Assembly (NCBI GenBank): GCA_031415055.1
Contig: JANOQZ010000016.1
Location: 62,001-126,000, forward strand
Length of the DNA stretch: 64,000 nucleotides
Reading direction: 5' to 3'
From: JANMOK01 sp031415055
Lineage (GTDB): Bacteria; Pseudomonadota; Alphaproteobacteria; Rhodobacterales; Rhodobacteraceae
Shown here: one piece after another, positions 48,722 to 55,960 of the stretch
How positions within the stretch are numbered: position 1 is the stretch's first letter
Layout: each line of letters opens with the position of its first letter
The notes under the pieces: model-generated
What the model was told of the DNA's origin: nothing
The model's database searches: none
Seen by the model: only the letters and a program-made list of their open reading frames with translations
Made by a program: the position numbers and the translations under genes

Positions 48722-49647
48722 TGGCGAAGGTGAATTTCTGGCCGATGCTGCCCTGGGCGGCGGGTTTTCTCGCCGTCCTGTTGGTGACACTGCCGTTCCG
48801 GATCGAGGCCTTTGGCCTTGATCCGTGGTTTTGCCGGATCGCGATTGCGGGGGCATTGGTTGCCAACGTTGCCCTTGCCCTGCTGCTGCCGTTCCGCGCC
48901 CAATTGATCCTGGCCTGGATCGAGCTGGTCGGGGTGTTCCTGCTGTTTTTCTGGTCGTTTGACCTGTCATACGACTATATCTGGGAACGGCTGCCGCACC
49001 TGATCGGGTTGCAGCTGAACCGCGGCTTTCTGATGGGCGCGGCGCTAACGCTGTTTGTCTCTGCGGTCGCGATCACCGCCTCGACCCTGCTGGCCCTGAT
49101 CGCCGCCTTGATGCGGCTGTCCGATAGCGGTCTGGCCGCCGGAGTGGCGACATTTTACGTCTCGTTCTTTCGCGGCACCCCACTGTTGCTGCAAATCCTG
49201 CTGATTTATCTCGGCCTGCCGCAACTTGGCATCGTGCTCGATCCGGTGCCCGCCGCCATCATCGCATTGTCGCTGTGTTACGGCGCCTATATGGCGGAAA
49301 TATTCCGGGCCGGCATCCTTTCGATCACCTACGGCCAGACCGAAGGTGCCCGGGCGCTGGGTCTGCACGAAGGCCAGATCATGTGGCTGGTGATCCTGCC
49401 GCAAGCGATCCGCATCATCATCCCGCCGACCGGCAACCAGTTCATCGCCATGCTGAAAGATTCGTCGCTGGTCTCGATCCTTGGTGCCTGGGACCTGATG
49501 TACATGGCCCAGACCCATGGAAGGGCCGAGTTCAAATATATGGAAATGCTAATCACCGCCGCCTTGATTTATTGGATCATGTCGATGGTGTTTGAGGCCC
49601 TGCAAGCGCGGCTGGAGCGGCACTATGGGCGCAGCGATGTGCGGTGA
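48721..49647 (+). CDS. Amino-acid ABC transporter permease
   Basis: This 308-residue permease of the HisMQ type has about six to eight membrane helices and the EAA loop YGQTEGARALGLHEGQIMWLVILPQAIRIIIPPTGNQFIAMLKDSSLVSIL. It forms the channel for the adjacent binding protein. An extra N-terminal region (about 1-90) with three helices precedes the core. No ATP-binding subunit gene follows or precedes, so the transporter must borrow one or be incomplete. Codon use is GC-rich like that of its partner. Confidence 0.88.
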   Translation: MAKVNFWPMLPWAAGFLAVLLVTLPFRIEAFGLDPWFCRIAIAGALVANVALALLLPFRAQLILAWIELVGVFLLFFWSFDLSYDYIWERLPHLIGLQLNRGFLMGAALTLFVSAVAITASTLLALIAALMRLSDSGLAAGVATFYVSFFRGTPLLLQILLIYLGLPQLGIVLDPVPAAIIALSLCYGAYMAEIFRAGILSITYGQTEGARALGLHEGQIMWLVILPQAIRIIIPPTGNQFIAMLKDSSLVSILGAWDLMYMAQTHGRAEFKYMEMLITAALIYWIMSMVFEALQARLERHYGRSDVR

Positions 49648-49969
49648 AGTTGGCCCCTCCCCGCGCACCCCACGGCGCGGGAAAGGGCCTGCCGACGCGC
49701 TGTGGAGGCGCATCAGTCTGGAATGAGATTTCGCAACTGATGACAAGCGGCCCACCCCCCAAAACCCTTGTCGCACTCACTACCCACACTTGGCCCCACA
49801 GGGCCGAACCCAATGCCCGGACTATGACGCGAGGTAAGGCAACGGCGTGTGAGAAAACGCACGCTTTTGCAATAAAGCGATATATTCTGCCAAAGTTTCC
49901 AACGCGCGGCTTGTGCGGCCCCGCGGCGCTGTCTATCCAAGTCGCCAATTCGCCAGACCTGTGAGCCCC
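49648..49969. other. Intergenic region after the ABC pair
   Basis: These 322 bases hold no credible gene. A hairpin CCCGCGC/GCGCGGG lies at 49660-49681, just after the permease stop, without a T-run. The position where an ATPase gene would normally continue the operon is empty. The promoter of the following MFS gene should lie in the second half. Confidence 0.6.
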
Positions 49970-51118
49970 ATGAAACTATTTGCCATAACCAATCGGGCGA
50001 TCTTCCCGATTCAGATGATGTTTTTGCTAAATTCATTTGGCATTGCTCTGTGGATTCCGCGCATTCCCGATGTGAAGGCCGCGCTTGGCCTGTCGATGCT
50101 GGAAATATCGCTTGGTTTTTTCGCCATGCCTGCAGGTACAATTCTGGGCTTTATGGCCGCACCGATGATCATCAAGCATCTGGGGCAAAGGCTGGCCAGC
50201 GCCTATGTCGGTGCGTTGTTTTTAATGGTTTTCATCTTGCCATCCTTTGCGTGGAACTTGCCCAGTTTGGCGCTGGCGTTGTTTGTATCGGGCCTAAGCG
50301 TCGCCACCATCGAAGTGGCGATGAATGCCAAGGCCAGCCAGATTCAAGAGGAAAGCGGACATCGCATCATGTCGCGTTGTCATGGGTTTTGGAGCATTGG
50401 CTCGACTCTGGGTGCGCTAACCGGTGGATTGTTTGCACAAGCTGGTTTTGGTTTTGCCAGCCAGCAAATGATTGTGGAGCCACTGCTGGCGGCAGCGACG
50501 ATTTGGTTTGGCCTAAAATTGCAAGCCGATGCCGCCAAAGAAGAAACCTCCGGTCCGTCATTCTCGCTTCCGTCGGTGGCGATATTGGCCCTGTGCATCA
50601 TGCCGCTTGGCTGCATGTTGACCGAAGGCGCAATGATGGAATGGTCGGCGATATTCGCACGCGAAGTTATTCTCGCCTCGCCATGGCTAACGGCGGTGAC
50701 CTTTGCTGCCTTTGCTATGGCCATGGCAGTTGGGCGCTTGACCGGGGATTGGGTGACTCATTCGTTTGGGATGAGGCGCACATTGATTGTATCAGCCTTG
50801 TTGTCGTTCGCGGGCCTGCTGGCCTTTGCAACGGCAGGGCAGTTGGGCGTGGCAATACCCGCCGCCGCAGTCGTGGGGTTGGGAGTAGCCAATGTCTATC
50901 CCATCGCTATGACTTTGGCAGGTCAAGTACCGGGACAACAGGCCGAGAAAAGCGTGGCCTCCGTCGCATTTGTTGCCTTCACCGCATTTTTGGTCGGGCC
51001 GCCGGTCATCGGGTCAATTGCCCAAGTTCTGGGCCTGCCATTTGCCTTGGCTTTGGTCGCCCCAGTTGGTTTGTTGCCAATATTCTTGCTGTGGAGCGGT
51101 CGGTTGAAAATCGCATGA
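49970..51118 (+). CDS. MFS transporter
   Basis: This 382-residue protein has 12 predicted helices with MFS spacing: MMFLLNSFGIALWIPRIPDVKAALGLSMLEISLGFFAMPAG at the start, the loop HRIMSRCHGFWSIGSTLGALTGG in the middle, and AMAVGRLTGDWVTHSFGMRRTLIVSALLSFAG as the second-half motif. It resembles the small YbjJ-type sugar/drug MFS group. The substrate is unknown. It overlaps the HAD gene by four bases (ATGA). An ORF running in another frame from 50050 is not a gene until 51115. Confidence 0.85.
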   Translation: MKLFAITNRAIFPIQMMFLLNSFGIALWIPRIPDVKAALGLSMLEISLGFFAMPAGTILGFMAAPMIIKHLGQRLASAYVGALFLMVFILPSFAWNLPSLALALFVSGLSVATIEVAMNAKASQIQEESGHRIMSRCHGFWSIGSTLGALTGGLFAQAGFGFASQQMIVEPLLAAATIWFGLKLQADAAKEETSGPSFSLPSVAILALCIMPLGCMLTEGAMMEWSAIFAREVILASPWLTAVTFAAFAMAMAVGRLTGDWVTHSFGMRRTLIVSALLSFAGLLAFATAGQLGVAIPAAAVVGLGVANVYPIAMTLAGQVPGQQAEKSVASVAFVAFTAFLVGPPVIGSIAQVLGLPFALALVAPVGLLPIFLLWSGRLKIA

Positions 51119-51735
51119 GACCTAAGGCCGTTGTGTTTGACATTGGCAATGTGCTGGTCACTTGGGTGCCCGAACGAATGTATGACCAGCTTATGCCGCG
51201 TTCGACGCGTGAGGCATTGTTCGCGCGGGCCGATCTGCACGGTATGAACGACCGGGTTGATCGCGGTGAGCCTTGGCGCGAAACGATTTACGCTACTGCG
51301 GCAAAGCACCCCGAAGACGCACATCTGATCCGCCTTTGGCACGACCGTTGGATCGAAATGGCCTCGCCGTTGATTGCCCATTCGTGGCGGTTGCTGCGGG
51401 CGCTGCGGGCGAAAGGTGTACCGGTATTTGCTTTGACCAACTTCGGGCGAGAAACTTTTGCCTATGCGCGAACGGCTTACCCGGAATTGGACGAATTTGA
51501 TCAACGATTCATTTCCGGCCACATGGGGGTGATCAAGCCAGAGCCCGAGATTTACGCGATGCTGGAAGCTGAAACCGGGCTTTCCGGGCCGGAACTGTTT
51601 TTCGCCGATGACCGGGCGGAAAACATCGCGGCAGCAACCTCGCGCGGATGGCAGGGGCAAGTCTTTGTTGACCCAGCCGGTTTGGCAGCGGAATTGGTGC
51701 GATTAGGGCTGTTAAGCGAGGTTGAGACGATCTGA
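51115..51735 (+). CDS. HAD-family hydrolase (YihX-like)
   Basis: This 206-residue HAD phosphatase has VVFDIGNVLVTW (motif I, nucleophile D9), ALTNFGRETF (motif II), GVIKPEPEIY (motif III lysine) and FFADDRAENIAAA (motif IV). The FDIGNV form and length match YihX-like sugar phosphatases and haloacid-dehalogenase relatives. The substrate is unknown. Its ATG overlaps the MFS stop, so the pair is coupled and may act on a common compound. Confidence 0.86.
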   Translation: MRPKAVVFDIGNVLVTWVPERMYDQLMPRSTREALFARADLHGMNDRVDRGEPWRETIYATAAKHPEDAHLIRLWHDRWIEMASPLIAHSWRLLRALRAKGVPVFALTNFGRETFAYARTAYPELDEFDQRFISGHMGVIKPEPEIYAMLEAETGLSGPELFFADDRAENIAAATSRGWQGQVFVDPAGLAAELVRLGLLSEVETI

Positions 51736-51827
51736 CGGGTTGCGTGGAGCAATTCCGAGCACTATAGCCCCAGCCGTCGCCCCTTGGCGATAAAGTGTCC
51801 GCAACCTTTTCAAAACGGAGTCTGGTG

Positions 51828-52463
51828 ATGAAATATCCGCTGCTGCCGGGCATTGTTGCCATGGCTTTGATTGTTGTTGCCTCGAACATCCTCGTGCAAT
51901 TCCTCTACGGCCAGTGGCTCACGTGGGGGGCATTTACCTATCCATTCGCTTTCCTTGTCACCGACCTGACCAACCGGTTTCAAGGTGCGGCTGCCGCCCG
52001 CAAAGTGGTGCTGGCAGGGTTTGCCGTTGGCCTTGGCTGTTCGCTGATTGGCACGCAGATCATGGGCGAGTTCGGGCCTTTGGTGACGCTGCGCATCGCG
52101 CTGGGGTCAGCAACCGCTTTCTTGGCAGCGCAATTGACCGACGTGACGGTTTTCAATTGGCTGCGCCACCAAGGTTGGTGGAAAGCGCCCTTGATCTCGT
52201 CTCTTGTCGGCTCAACTTTGGATACAATGTTGTTTTTCAGCATCGCTTTTTCCGCCTCGCTGGCCTTCATCGAACCCGTCAATGATACGTCTTGGGCGAC
52301 GGGATTGGTGCCACTTTTGGGCCTGGGACCGGAATTTCCACTGTGGGTCAGCCTAGGCTTCGCCGATTTCCTTGTCAAAATAGCACTGGCTTTGTTCGCT
52401 TTGATCCCCTTCCGGCTGATCGTCCAAGCAATTTCCGCAAAGTCACCGCAAAAAATACTTTGA
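51828..52463 (+). CDS. Queuosine precursor transporter (YhhQ/QPTR family)
   Basis: This 211-residue membrane protein has six helices with the family pattern LTWGAFTYPFAFLVTDLTNRFQGAAAARKVVLAGF, RIALGSATAFLAAQLTDVTVFNWLR and SSLVGSTLDTMLFFSIAF. YhhQ-type proteins import preQ0, preQ1 or related bases for tRNA modification. GGAG precedes the ATG at 51828; the ORF from 51795 is less supported. It is followed by an RNA-like locus. Confidence 0.87.
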   Translation: MKYPLLPGIVAMALIVVASNILVQFLYGQWLTWGAFTYPFAFLVTDLTNRFQGAAAARKVVLAGFAVGLGCSLIGTQIMGEFGPLVTLRIALGSATAFLAAQLTDVTVFNWLRHQGWWKAPLISSLVGSTLDTMLFFSIAFSASLAFIEPVNDTSWATGLVPLLGLGPEFPLWVSLGFADFLVKIALALFALIPFRLIVQAISAKSPQKIL

Positions 52464-52522
52464 TTTTTGCACAACCTATGGCACGATTCGTTCCATCAGC
52501 AACAACAGAAAGGAGGTGCCCT

Positions 52523-52579
52523 TTGTCTTATGAGATTCTGGAGCAATTGGTCGAGTCAAGGCGCGAGGCGGCGGTCTAG
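52523..52579 (+). CDS. Micro-ORF of 18 codons in the structured RNA
   Basis: TTG at 52523 lies six bases after GGAGG and opens MSYEILEQLVESRREAAV. An alternative ATG at 52530 in another frame gives 21 residues starting MRFWSNW, with two tryptophans and an Arg triplet, ending at 52595. The TTG has the better spacing; the ATG product looks more like an attenuator leader peptide. Translation is unproven. Confidence 0.35.
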   Translation: MSYEILEQLVESRREAAV

Positions 52580-52653
52580 AGGGCAGACCCTCTGACACGA
52601 GCCCCGGCCAAGGGCAACCTGCTCGGCCGGACCTCCATGCTCATGAAAATAGG

Positions 52654-52680
52654 AAGGGTCGCGTTTCAGGCGCGGCCCTT
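52654..52680 (+). terminator. Terminator of the structured RNA locus
   Basis: AAGGGTCGCG pairs with CGCGGCCCTT (10 bp with one G-U) around seven bases, followed by CTGCCTTTTT. It also lies just past the 3' end of the convergent cupin gene. Confidence 0.75.
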
Positions 52681-52700
52681 CTGCCTTTTTGGGCTCAGCT

Positions 52701-53183
52701 TCACGCTTCGCCGTCGAAATAGTCGAGCGAAGTGGTGATGCGTCCAAGAAACCTGACAGCGGGCTTATCGTCCCCCGCAAAGGACGTGACCCCGAATTTG
52801 ACACTGTCGGGATATTCGACGACTTCCGGTTCCAGTTTGGTGGAGAATGTCAGGTATTTCAGCGGTGCATTTGACGTGTTCTCGATCTGATGTGCGGTGG
52901 AACCGTTCCCCGGCGGGGCAGAGATTATGTCACCTGCTTTGATAGAGGCGCTGTCCGGGCCGCAATGATAAGTGCCCGTCCCTTCCAGAATGAACATCAT
53001 CTCTTCGTTCACGTGATGCGCGTGTTTGGGGAAAGCGCGTTTGCCCGGAGGTACGATCGCCATGCTGACGCCCAGTTTTCGCGCGCCAATCCCCTTGCCA
53101 AGACTGGCAAATTCGGCGACGAACTTTCCCCCGTTGCCCACGGGATCAAGCTTGGCATTGGCAATGTTTGTGATCTGCTTCAT
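52701..53183 (-). CDS. Cupin domain protein
   Basis: This 160-residue protein has a single cupin barrel with metal-binding motif 1 (PGKRAFPKHAHHVNEEMMFILEG, about 46-68) and motif 2 (GDIISAPPGNGSTAHQIEN). The ligands would be the histidines of HAHH and the glutamate of NEE. Cupin_2 proteins range from dioxygenases to sugar isomerases and binding proteins, and no substrate is suggested. GAGGG lies before the ATG at 53183; the ORF to 53210 is less likely. Confidence 0.82.
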   Translation of the reverse strand: MKQITNIANAKLDPVGNGGKFVAEFASLGKGIGARKLGVSMAIVPPGKRAFPKHAHHVNEEMMFILEGTGTYHCGPDSASIKAGDIISAPPGNGSTAHQIENTSNAPLKYLTFSTKLEPEVVEYPDSVKFGVTSFAGDDKPAVRFLGRITTSLDYFDGEA

Positions 53184-53224
53184 GGTGCCCTCGTTGGAAT
53201 AAGTGAACAAAGATAGAACAGGCG

Positions 53225-53644
53225 ATGATACGGATCAATGATGAAATCACCTTGCAAGATTGGGAGCTCAGCGAAAGCTTCATGCGCTCGTCTGGCCCGG
53301 GCGGGCAGAACGTGAACAAGGTTTCATCGGCGGTAGAACTGCGTTTTGAGGCCTTGCGTTCCCCCAACATTCCCTCCGATGCCAAGACGCGGCTCAAGGC
53401 GCTGGCGGGGCGGCGATGGACCAAGGACGGGGCGATTGTGATTACGTCCGAGAAAACCCGTTCTCAACCGATTAACCGCGAAGATGCCGAGGCGAAGCTG
53501 GTGGAACTAATATTGAAATCACTAATCCGCCCCAAACGCCGGGTGCCAACCAAGCCGACGCTCGGCTCAAAAACCCGCCGGCTGGACGGAAAAGTCCAAC
53601 GCGGAACGATCAAGACTTTGCGCGGCCCGGTGGAAGAGGAATGA
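53225..53644 (+). CDS. arfB: Alternative ribosome-rescue hydrolase ArfB
   Basis: This 139-residue protein has the peptidyl-tRNA hydrolase motif SSGPGGQNVNKVSSAVELRF (GGQ at 26-28) of release factors but lacks a codon-recognition domain. It ends in a basic tail (RPKRRVPTKPTLGSKTRRLDGKVQRG) that inserts into the empty mRNA channel. It frees stalled ribosomes without a stop codon. The length matches ArfB/YaeJ. It overlaps the next gene as ATGA. Confidence 0.93.
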   Translation: MIRINDEITLQDWELSESFMRSSGPGGQNVNKVSSAVELRFEALRSPNIPSDAKTRLKALAGRRWTKDGAIVITSEKTRSQPINREDAEAKLVELILKSLIRPKRRVPTKPTLGSKTRRLDGKVQRGTIKTLRGPVEEE

Positions 53645-54096
53645 CTGCCATCTACATCGACGCCGACGCCTGCCCGGTCAAAGACGAAGCCTTGCGAGTG
53701 GCCGACCGCCACAAGATCAAGGTCTACATCGTCTGCAACGGCGGCATTCGCCCCAGCCCGCATCCGCTGGTCGAAACTATAGTTGTGCCCGACGGGCCGG
53801 ACGTGGCGGATAAATGGATCGCTGATCGCATCACCCGCGGCGATATCTGCGTCACCGGCGACATTCCCTTGGCCGCGCGTTGCATCTCCAATGGGGCGCG
53901 GGCGTTGAATCACAACGGCGCGACGTTCACGCCTGCCAATATCGGCAACATCCTCGCCACCCGCGACCTGATGGCAGACCTGCGCTCCGCCGACCCGTTT
54001 CGCATGGGCGGTGGCAAGCCGTTTTCCAAAGCCGATCGGTCCAGGTTTCTGGAGGCGCTGGAGCGGGAAGTGCGGGCGGGGTTGCGAGACAGCTAA
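53641..54096 (+). CDS. YaiI/UPF0178 (DUF188) family protein
   Basis: This 151-residue protein has the DUF188 pattern IYIDADACPVKDEALRVADRHKIKVYIVCNGG, then DGPDVADKWIADRITRGDICVTGDIPLAARCISNGARALNHNG. The fold is PIN-like, with conserved aspartates (D7, D9), which suggests a nuclease, but activity is unproven. The ATG at 53641 overlaps the arfB stop. The gene is convergent with the LuxR-type regulator. Confidence 0.9.
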   Translation: MTAIYIDADACPVKDEALRVADRHKIKVYIVCNGGIRPSPHPLVETIVVPDGPDVADKWIADRITRGDICVTGDIPLAARCISNGARALNHNGATFTPANIGNILATRDLMADLRSADPFRMGGGKPFSKADRSRFLEALEREVRAGLRDS

Positions 54097-54105
54097 AACC
54101 CCCCC

Positions 54106-54618
54106 TCACCCCAATGCCTCGGCCAAGGATTGGGTCCGCTCTCCGCCCATCAAGTCTTCGATAATCACCGACAGCAGCATCGGCCGTCCGGTGACACCGG
54201 CTTTGCGATAAATCGCCGCCGTCTGCGATTTGATCGTGCCTTCCGACGTATCGCGCAACCGCGCCATATCTGAAACCGACATGCCCTTGATGGCGAACAA
54301 GGCCACATCACGCTCCGCCGCGGTCAAACCCCATTCGTCAAACCGAGCGTTCAGAACATCGATGAATGCGCTTTGCGCCCGCCCAAGACGCTGTTGCGCT
54401 TGGCCAAGGTCTTTGAACGACCGCCAAACCAGAATGCCGCCAAACACCATGCCCAGAAACAGCCCAACCAGCGCCCCCACTTCCATGATTTCCCGCGTGG
54501 TCCAAGCCAGTGGCACCGGGTAAATTCCCACCACCGACAGCACAATATCGGCCATGAAAACCAAAGCGCAGATCGCTTGGACTAACAGCAGCAACACAAA
54601 GGCGCGGGCGCGGGTCAT
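54106..54618 (-). CDS. Membrane-anchored LuxR-type regulator
   Basis: This 170-residue protein has two N-terminal membrane helices (about 7-30 and 43-65), a helical linker rich in Q and R, and a C-terminal LuxR-type HTH: LTAAERDVALFAIKGMSVSDMARLRDTSEGTIKSQTAAIYRKAGVTGR (about 99-146). There is no receiver domain. It may regulate from the membrane or be released. It precedes two secreted-protein genes on the same strand and could control them, but that is inference. Confidence 0.82.
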   Translation of the reverse strand: MTRARAFVLLLLVQAICALVFMADIVLSVVGIYPVPLAWTTREIMEVGALVGLFLGMVFGGILVWRSFKDLGQAQQRLGRAQSAFIDVLNARFDEWGLTAAERDVALFAIKGMSVSDMARLRDTSEGTIKSQTAAIYRKAGVTGRPMLLSVIIEDLMGGERTQSLAEALG

Positions 54619-54665
54619 GCGTTGAACAAATGCCGGTGAAGGGTAGGAAACGCCAAGTGCAAACC

Positions 54666-55064
54666 TTACGGCAAAACTGGTTCGGGAATGATGAACGTCC
54701 CCTCTAATGGCGACTCACCGGAATTCTGAGTGGCCTTATCCGGCGCTGCCGTAGCCGCGACTGTCGGCTGACTTGTTGCCGACGAATTGTCGTTATCATC
54801 CCTTTCCTGACTTGCCAAAAAGACCTGCAACGGCACAGCATAGTCGCGCAGAATTTCGCCGGTCCCCGGGTTGAACACCAGTTCGCGGTGATAGTCGGCG
54901 CTTTCCGCCACCACCCGCAATCGCCCCAGAAAGGTGAACCCATGTTCGACAATCGCATAGCCCTGCGCTTCCAAACTGGCGATGATTTTGTCTTCAAACC
55001 CTGCCGCGGCAACGGGCGACGCCCACAGCGAGAAGAGTAGAAATACAGCGGCCAAGCGGGGCAT
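54666..55064 (-). CDS. Small exported PepSY-like protein
   Basis: This 132-residue precursor has a signal peptide (MPRLAAVFLLFSLWASPVAA). The domain FEDKIIASLEAQGYAIVEHGFTFLGRLRVVAESADYHRELVFNPGTGEILRDY resembles PepSY/YpeB-type repeats. The tail is low-complexity (NSSATSQPTVAATAAPDK). PepSY domains often inhibit peptidases or bind envelope partners. It starts at 55064; the ORF to 55145 is longer but lacks a signal at its start. It lies 85 bases after the VDEGY gene, with a terminator between. Confidence 0.7.
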   Translation of the reverse strand: MPRLAAVFLLFSLWASPVAAAGFEDKIIASLEAQGYAIVEHGFTFLGRLRVVAESADYHRELVFNPGTGEILRDYAVPLQVFLASQERDDNDNSSATSQPTVAATAAPDKATQNSGESPLEGTFIIPEPVLP

Positions 55065-55107
55065 TGTTGCGTCCAATCTCAGTGCGTTCAGCACCAAACA
55101 AAAGAAT

Positions 55108-55133
55108 CGGCACCGGCGAAATATCCGGTGCCG
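55108..55133 (-). terminator. Terminator after the VDEGY repeat gene
   Basis: CGGCACCGG and CCGGTGCCG form a 9-bp perfect stem around eight bases, followed on the minus strand by ATTCTTTTGTTT. It separates the repeat-protein transcript from the PepSY-like gene. Confidence 0.75.
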
Positions 55134-55148
55134 AGGTTGTACCAAGTC

Positions 55149-55817
55149 TTACTTCGCTCCGGCACCTTCTTGCACGCGGCAAATCCAACTGTCGCGCCAA
55201 AAAGCGAACAGGCACATGTCAGCACTTGATTGGGTCGAGACATGGCCGCCGGAACCTTTGGTCACGTTGTCGACTTGATCCAAAGTGTCTGCGGCAGCGC
55301 CGCCCGCGGCGTAGACTTCACAGCCACCGCAATTGGAACCGTCGAAGTCAGCTTCATCAGACGGTTTGAAATCCTCATCCGCTAGATAGATTTCAACATC
55401 CGTTCCAATGGCATCGTCGACATTTCCATCGTCAACGTAGCCGTCATCAACATAGCCGTCATCAACGTAACCTTCGTCAACGTAACCTTCGTCAACGCAA
55501 CCTTCGTCGACACAGCCTTCATCGACATAGCCTTCATCGACATATTCTTCGTCGACGTAACCTTCGTCTATGTAGCCTTCATCGACGTATTCTTCGTCAA
55601 CGTAACCTTCGTCGACATAGCCTTCATCGACAGTCCCGTCGTCAACCCAATCAATGGGATCTTCGACATATTGGGTTCCGTCGTCGACCAAGACAAATTC
55701 GACACCACCGCCTTCGTCAACGGTCTCTTGGGCATGGCTGACCGAAGATAAGGCCGCCAAAGCAAGCAGCGATGCACTTGCAAGAAATAACGGTTTTTTC
55801 AATAGGGATGCGATCAT
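55149..55817 (-). CDS. Exported acidic VDEGY-repeat protein
   Basis: This 222-residue precursor has a signal peptide (MIASLLKKPLFLASASLLAL...SHA) and then 16 tandem five-residue units (58-137) of the form [V/I]D[D/E][G/E][Y/C/...], giving a highly acidic, tyrosine-rich segment. The C-terminal part has CGGC and two more cysteines (DMCLFAF, WICRVQ). It should be secreted or periplasmic. Possible roles include metal binding, adhesion or tyrosine cross-linking; none is shown. I set the start at 55817 because the ORF to 55907 begins before the signal. I know no named family. Confidence 0.72.
   Translation of the reverse strand: MIASLLKKPLFLASASLLALAALSSVSHAQETVDEGGGVEFVLVDDGTQYVEDPIDWVDDGTVDEGYVDEGYVDEEYVDEGYIDEGYVDEEYVDEGYVDEGCVDEGCVDEGYVDEGYVDDGYVDDGYVDDGNVDDAIGTDVEIYLADEDFKPSDEADFDGSNCGGCEVYAAGGAAADTLDQVDNVTKGSGGHVSTQSSADMCLFAFWRDSWICRVQEGAGAK
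55407..55646 (-). repeat. Sixteen 15-bp tandem coding repeats
   Basis: A 240-bp stretch is exactly sixteen 15-bp units, each encoding a pentapeptide such as VDEGY, VDEEY, VDEGC or VDDGY. Unit DNA varies at wobble positions, so the repeat is held by protein selection rather than recent copying alone. Copy number could change by slippage. Confidence 0.9.
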
Positions 55818-55960
55818 CAGACAGTCTCCGTTCAAGGGTTGTGCCCGAACCGACGACATATCCATGCCACCCGTCAGACAAAGCAGACGCTGAACGAATT
55901 CTGACAAGCTGCCAATTCGTCAAAGGTTGGTTTGCCTAAAACCAACGAAAGTTGACGCCG

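Larger units (their letters stand above)
52509..52690 (+). ncRNA. Candidate structured RNA with micro-ORF and terminator
   Basis: A perfect Shine-Dalgarno (AAAGGAGGTG, 52509-52518) precedes micro-ORFs. Three stems follow: AGAGGG/CCCTCT (52578-52593), CCGGCC/GGCCGG (52604-52630) and a terminator stem (52654-52680) before CTTTTT. ACCTCC at 52631-52636 is complementary to GGAGGT in the Shine-Dalgarno. No plus-strand gene follows for about 540 bases, so this looks like a short free-standing transcript rather than a leader. The family is unknown. Confidence 0.5.

Noticed and set aside
50050..51114. Long frame running through the MFS gene into the HAD gene.
   Set aside because: Only the part from 51115 is homologous to a protein (HAD hydrolase); the upstream part is an out-of-frame shadow of the MFS transporter.
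55407..55646. Possible CRISPR array suggested by regular short repeats.
   Set aside because: Units are contiguous 15-bp coding repeats without spacers and keep one reading frame, so this is a protein repeat.
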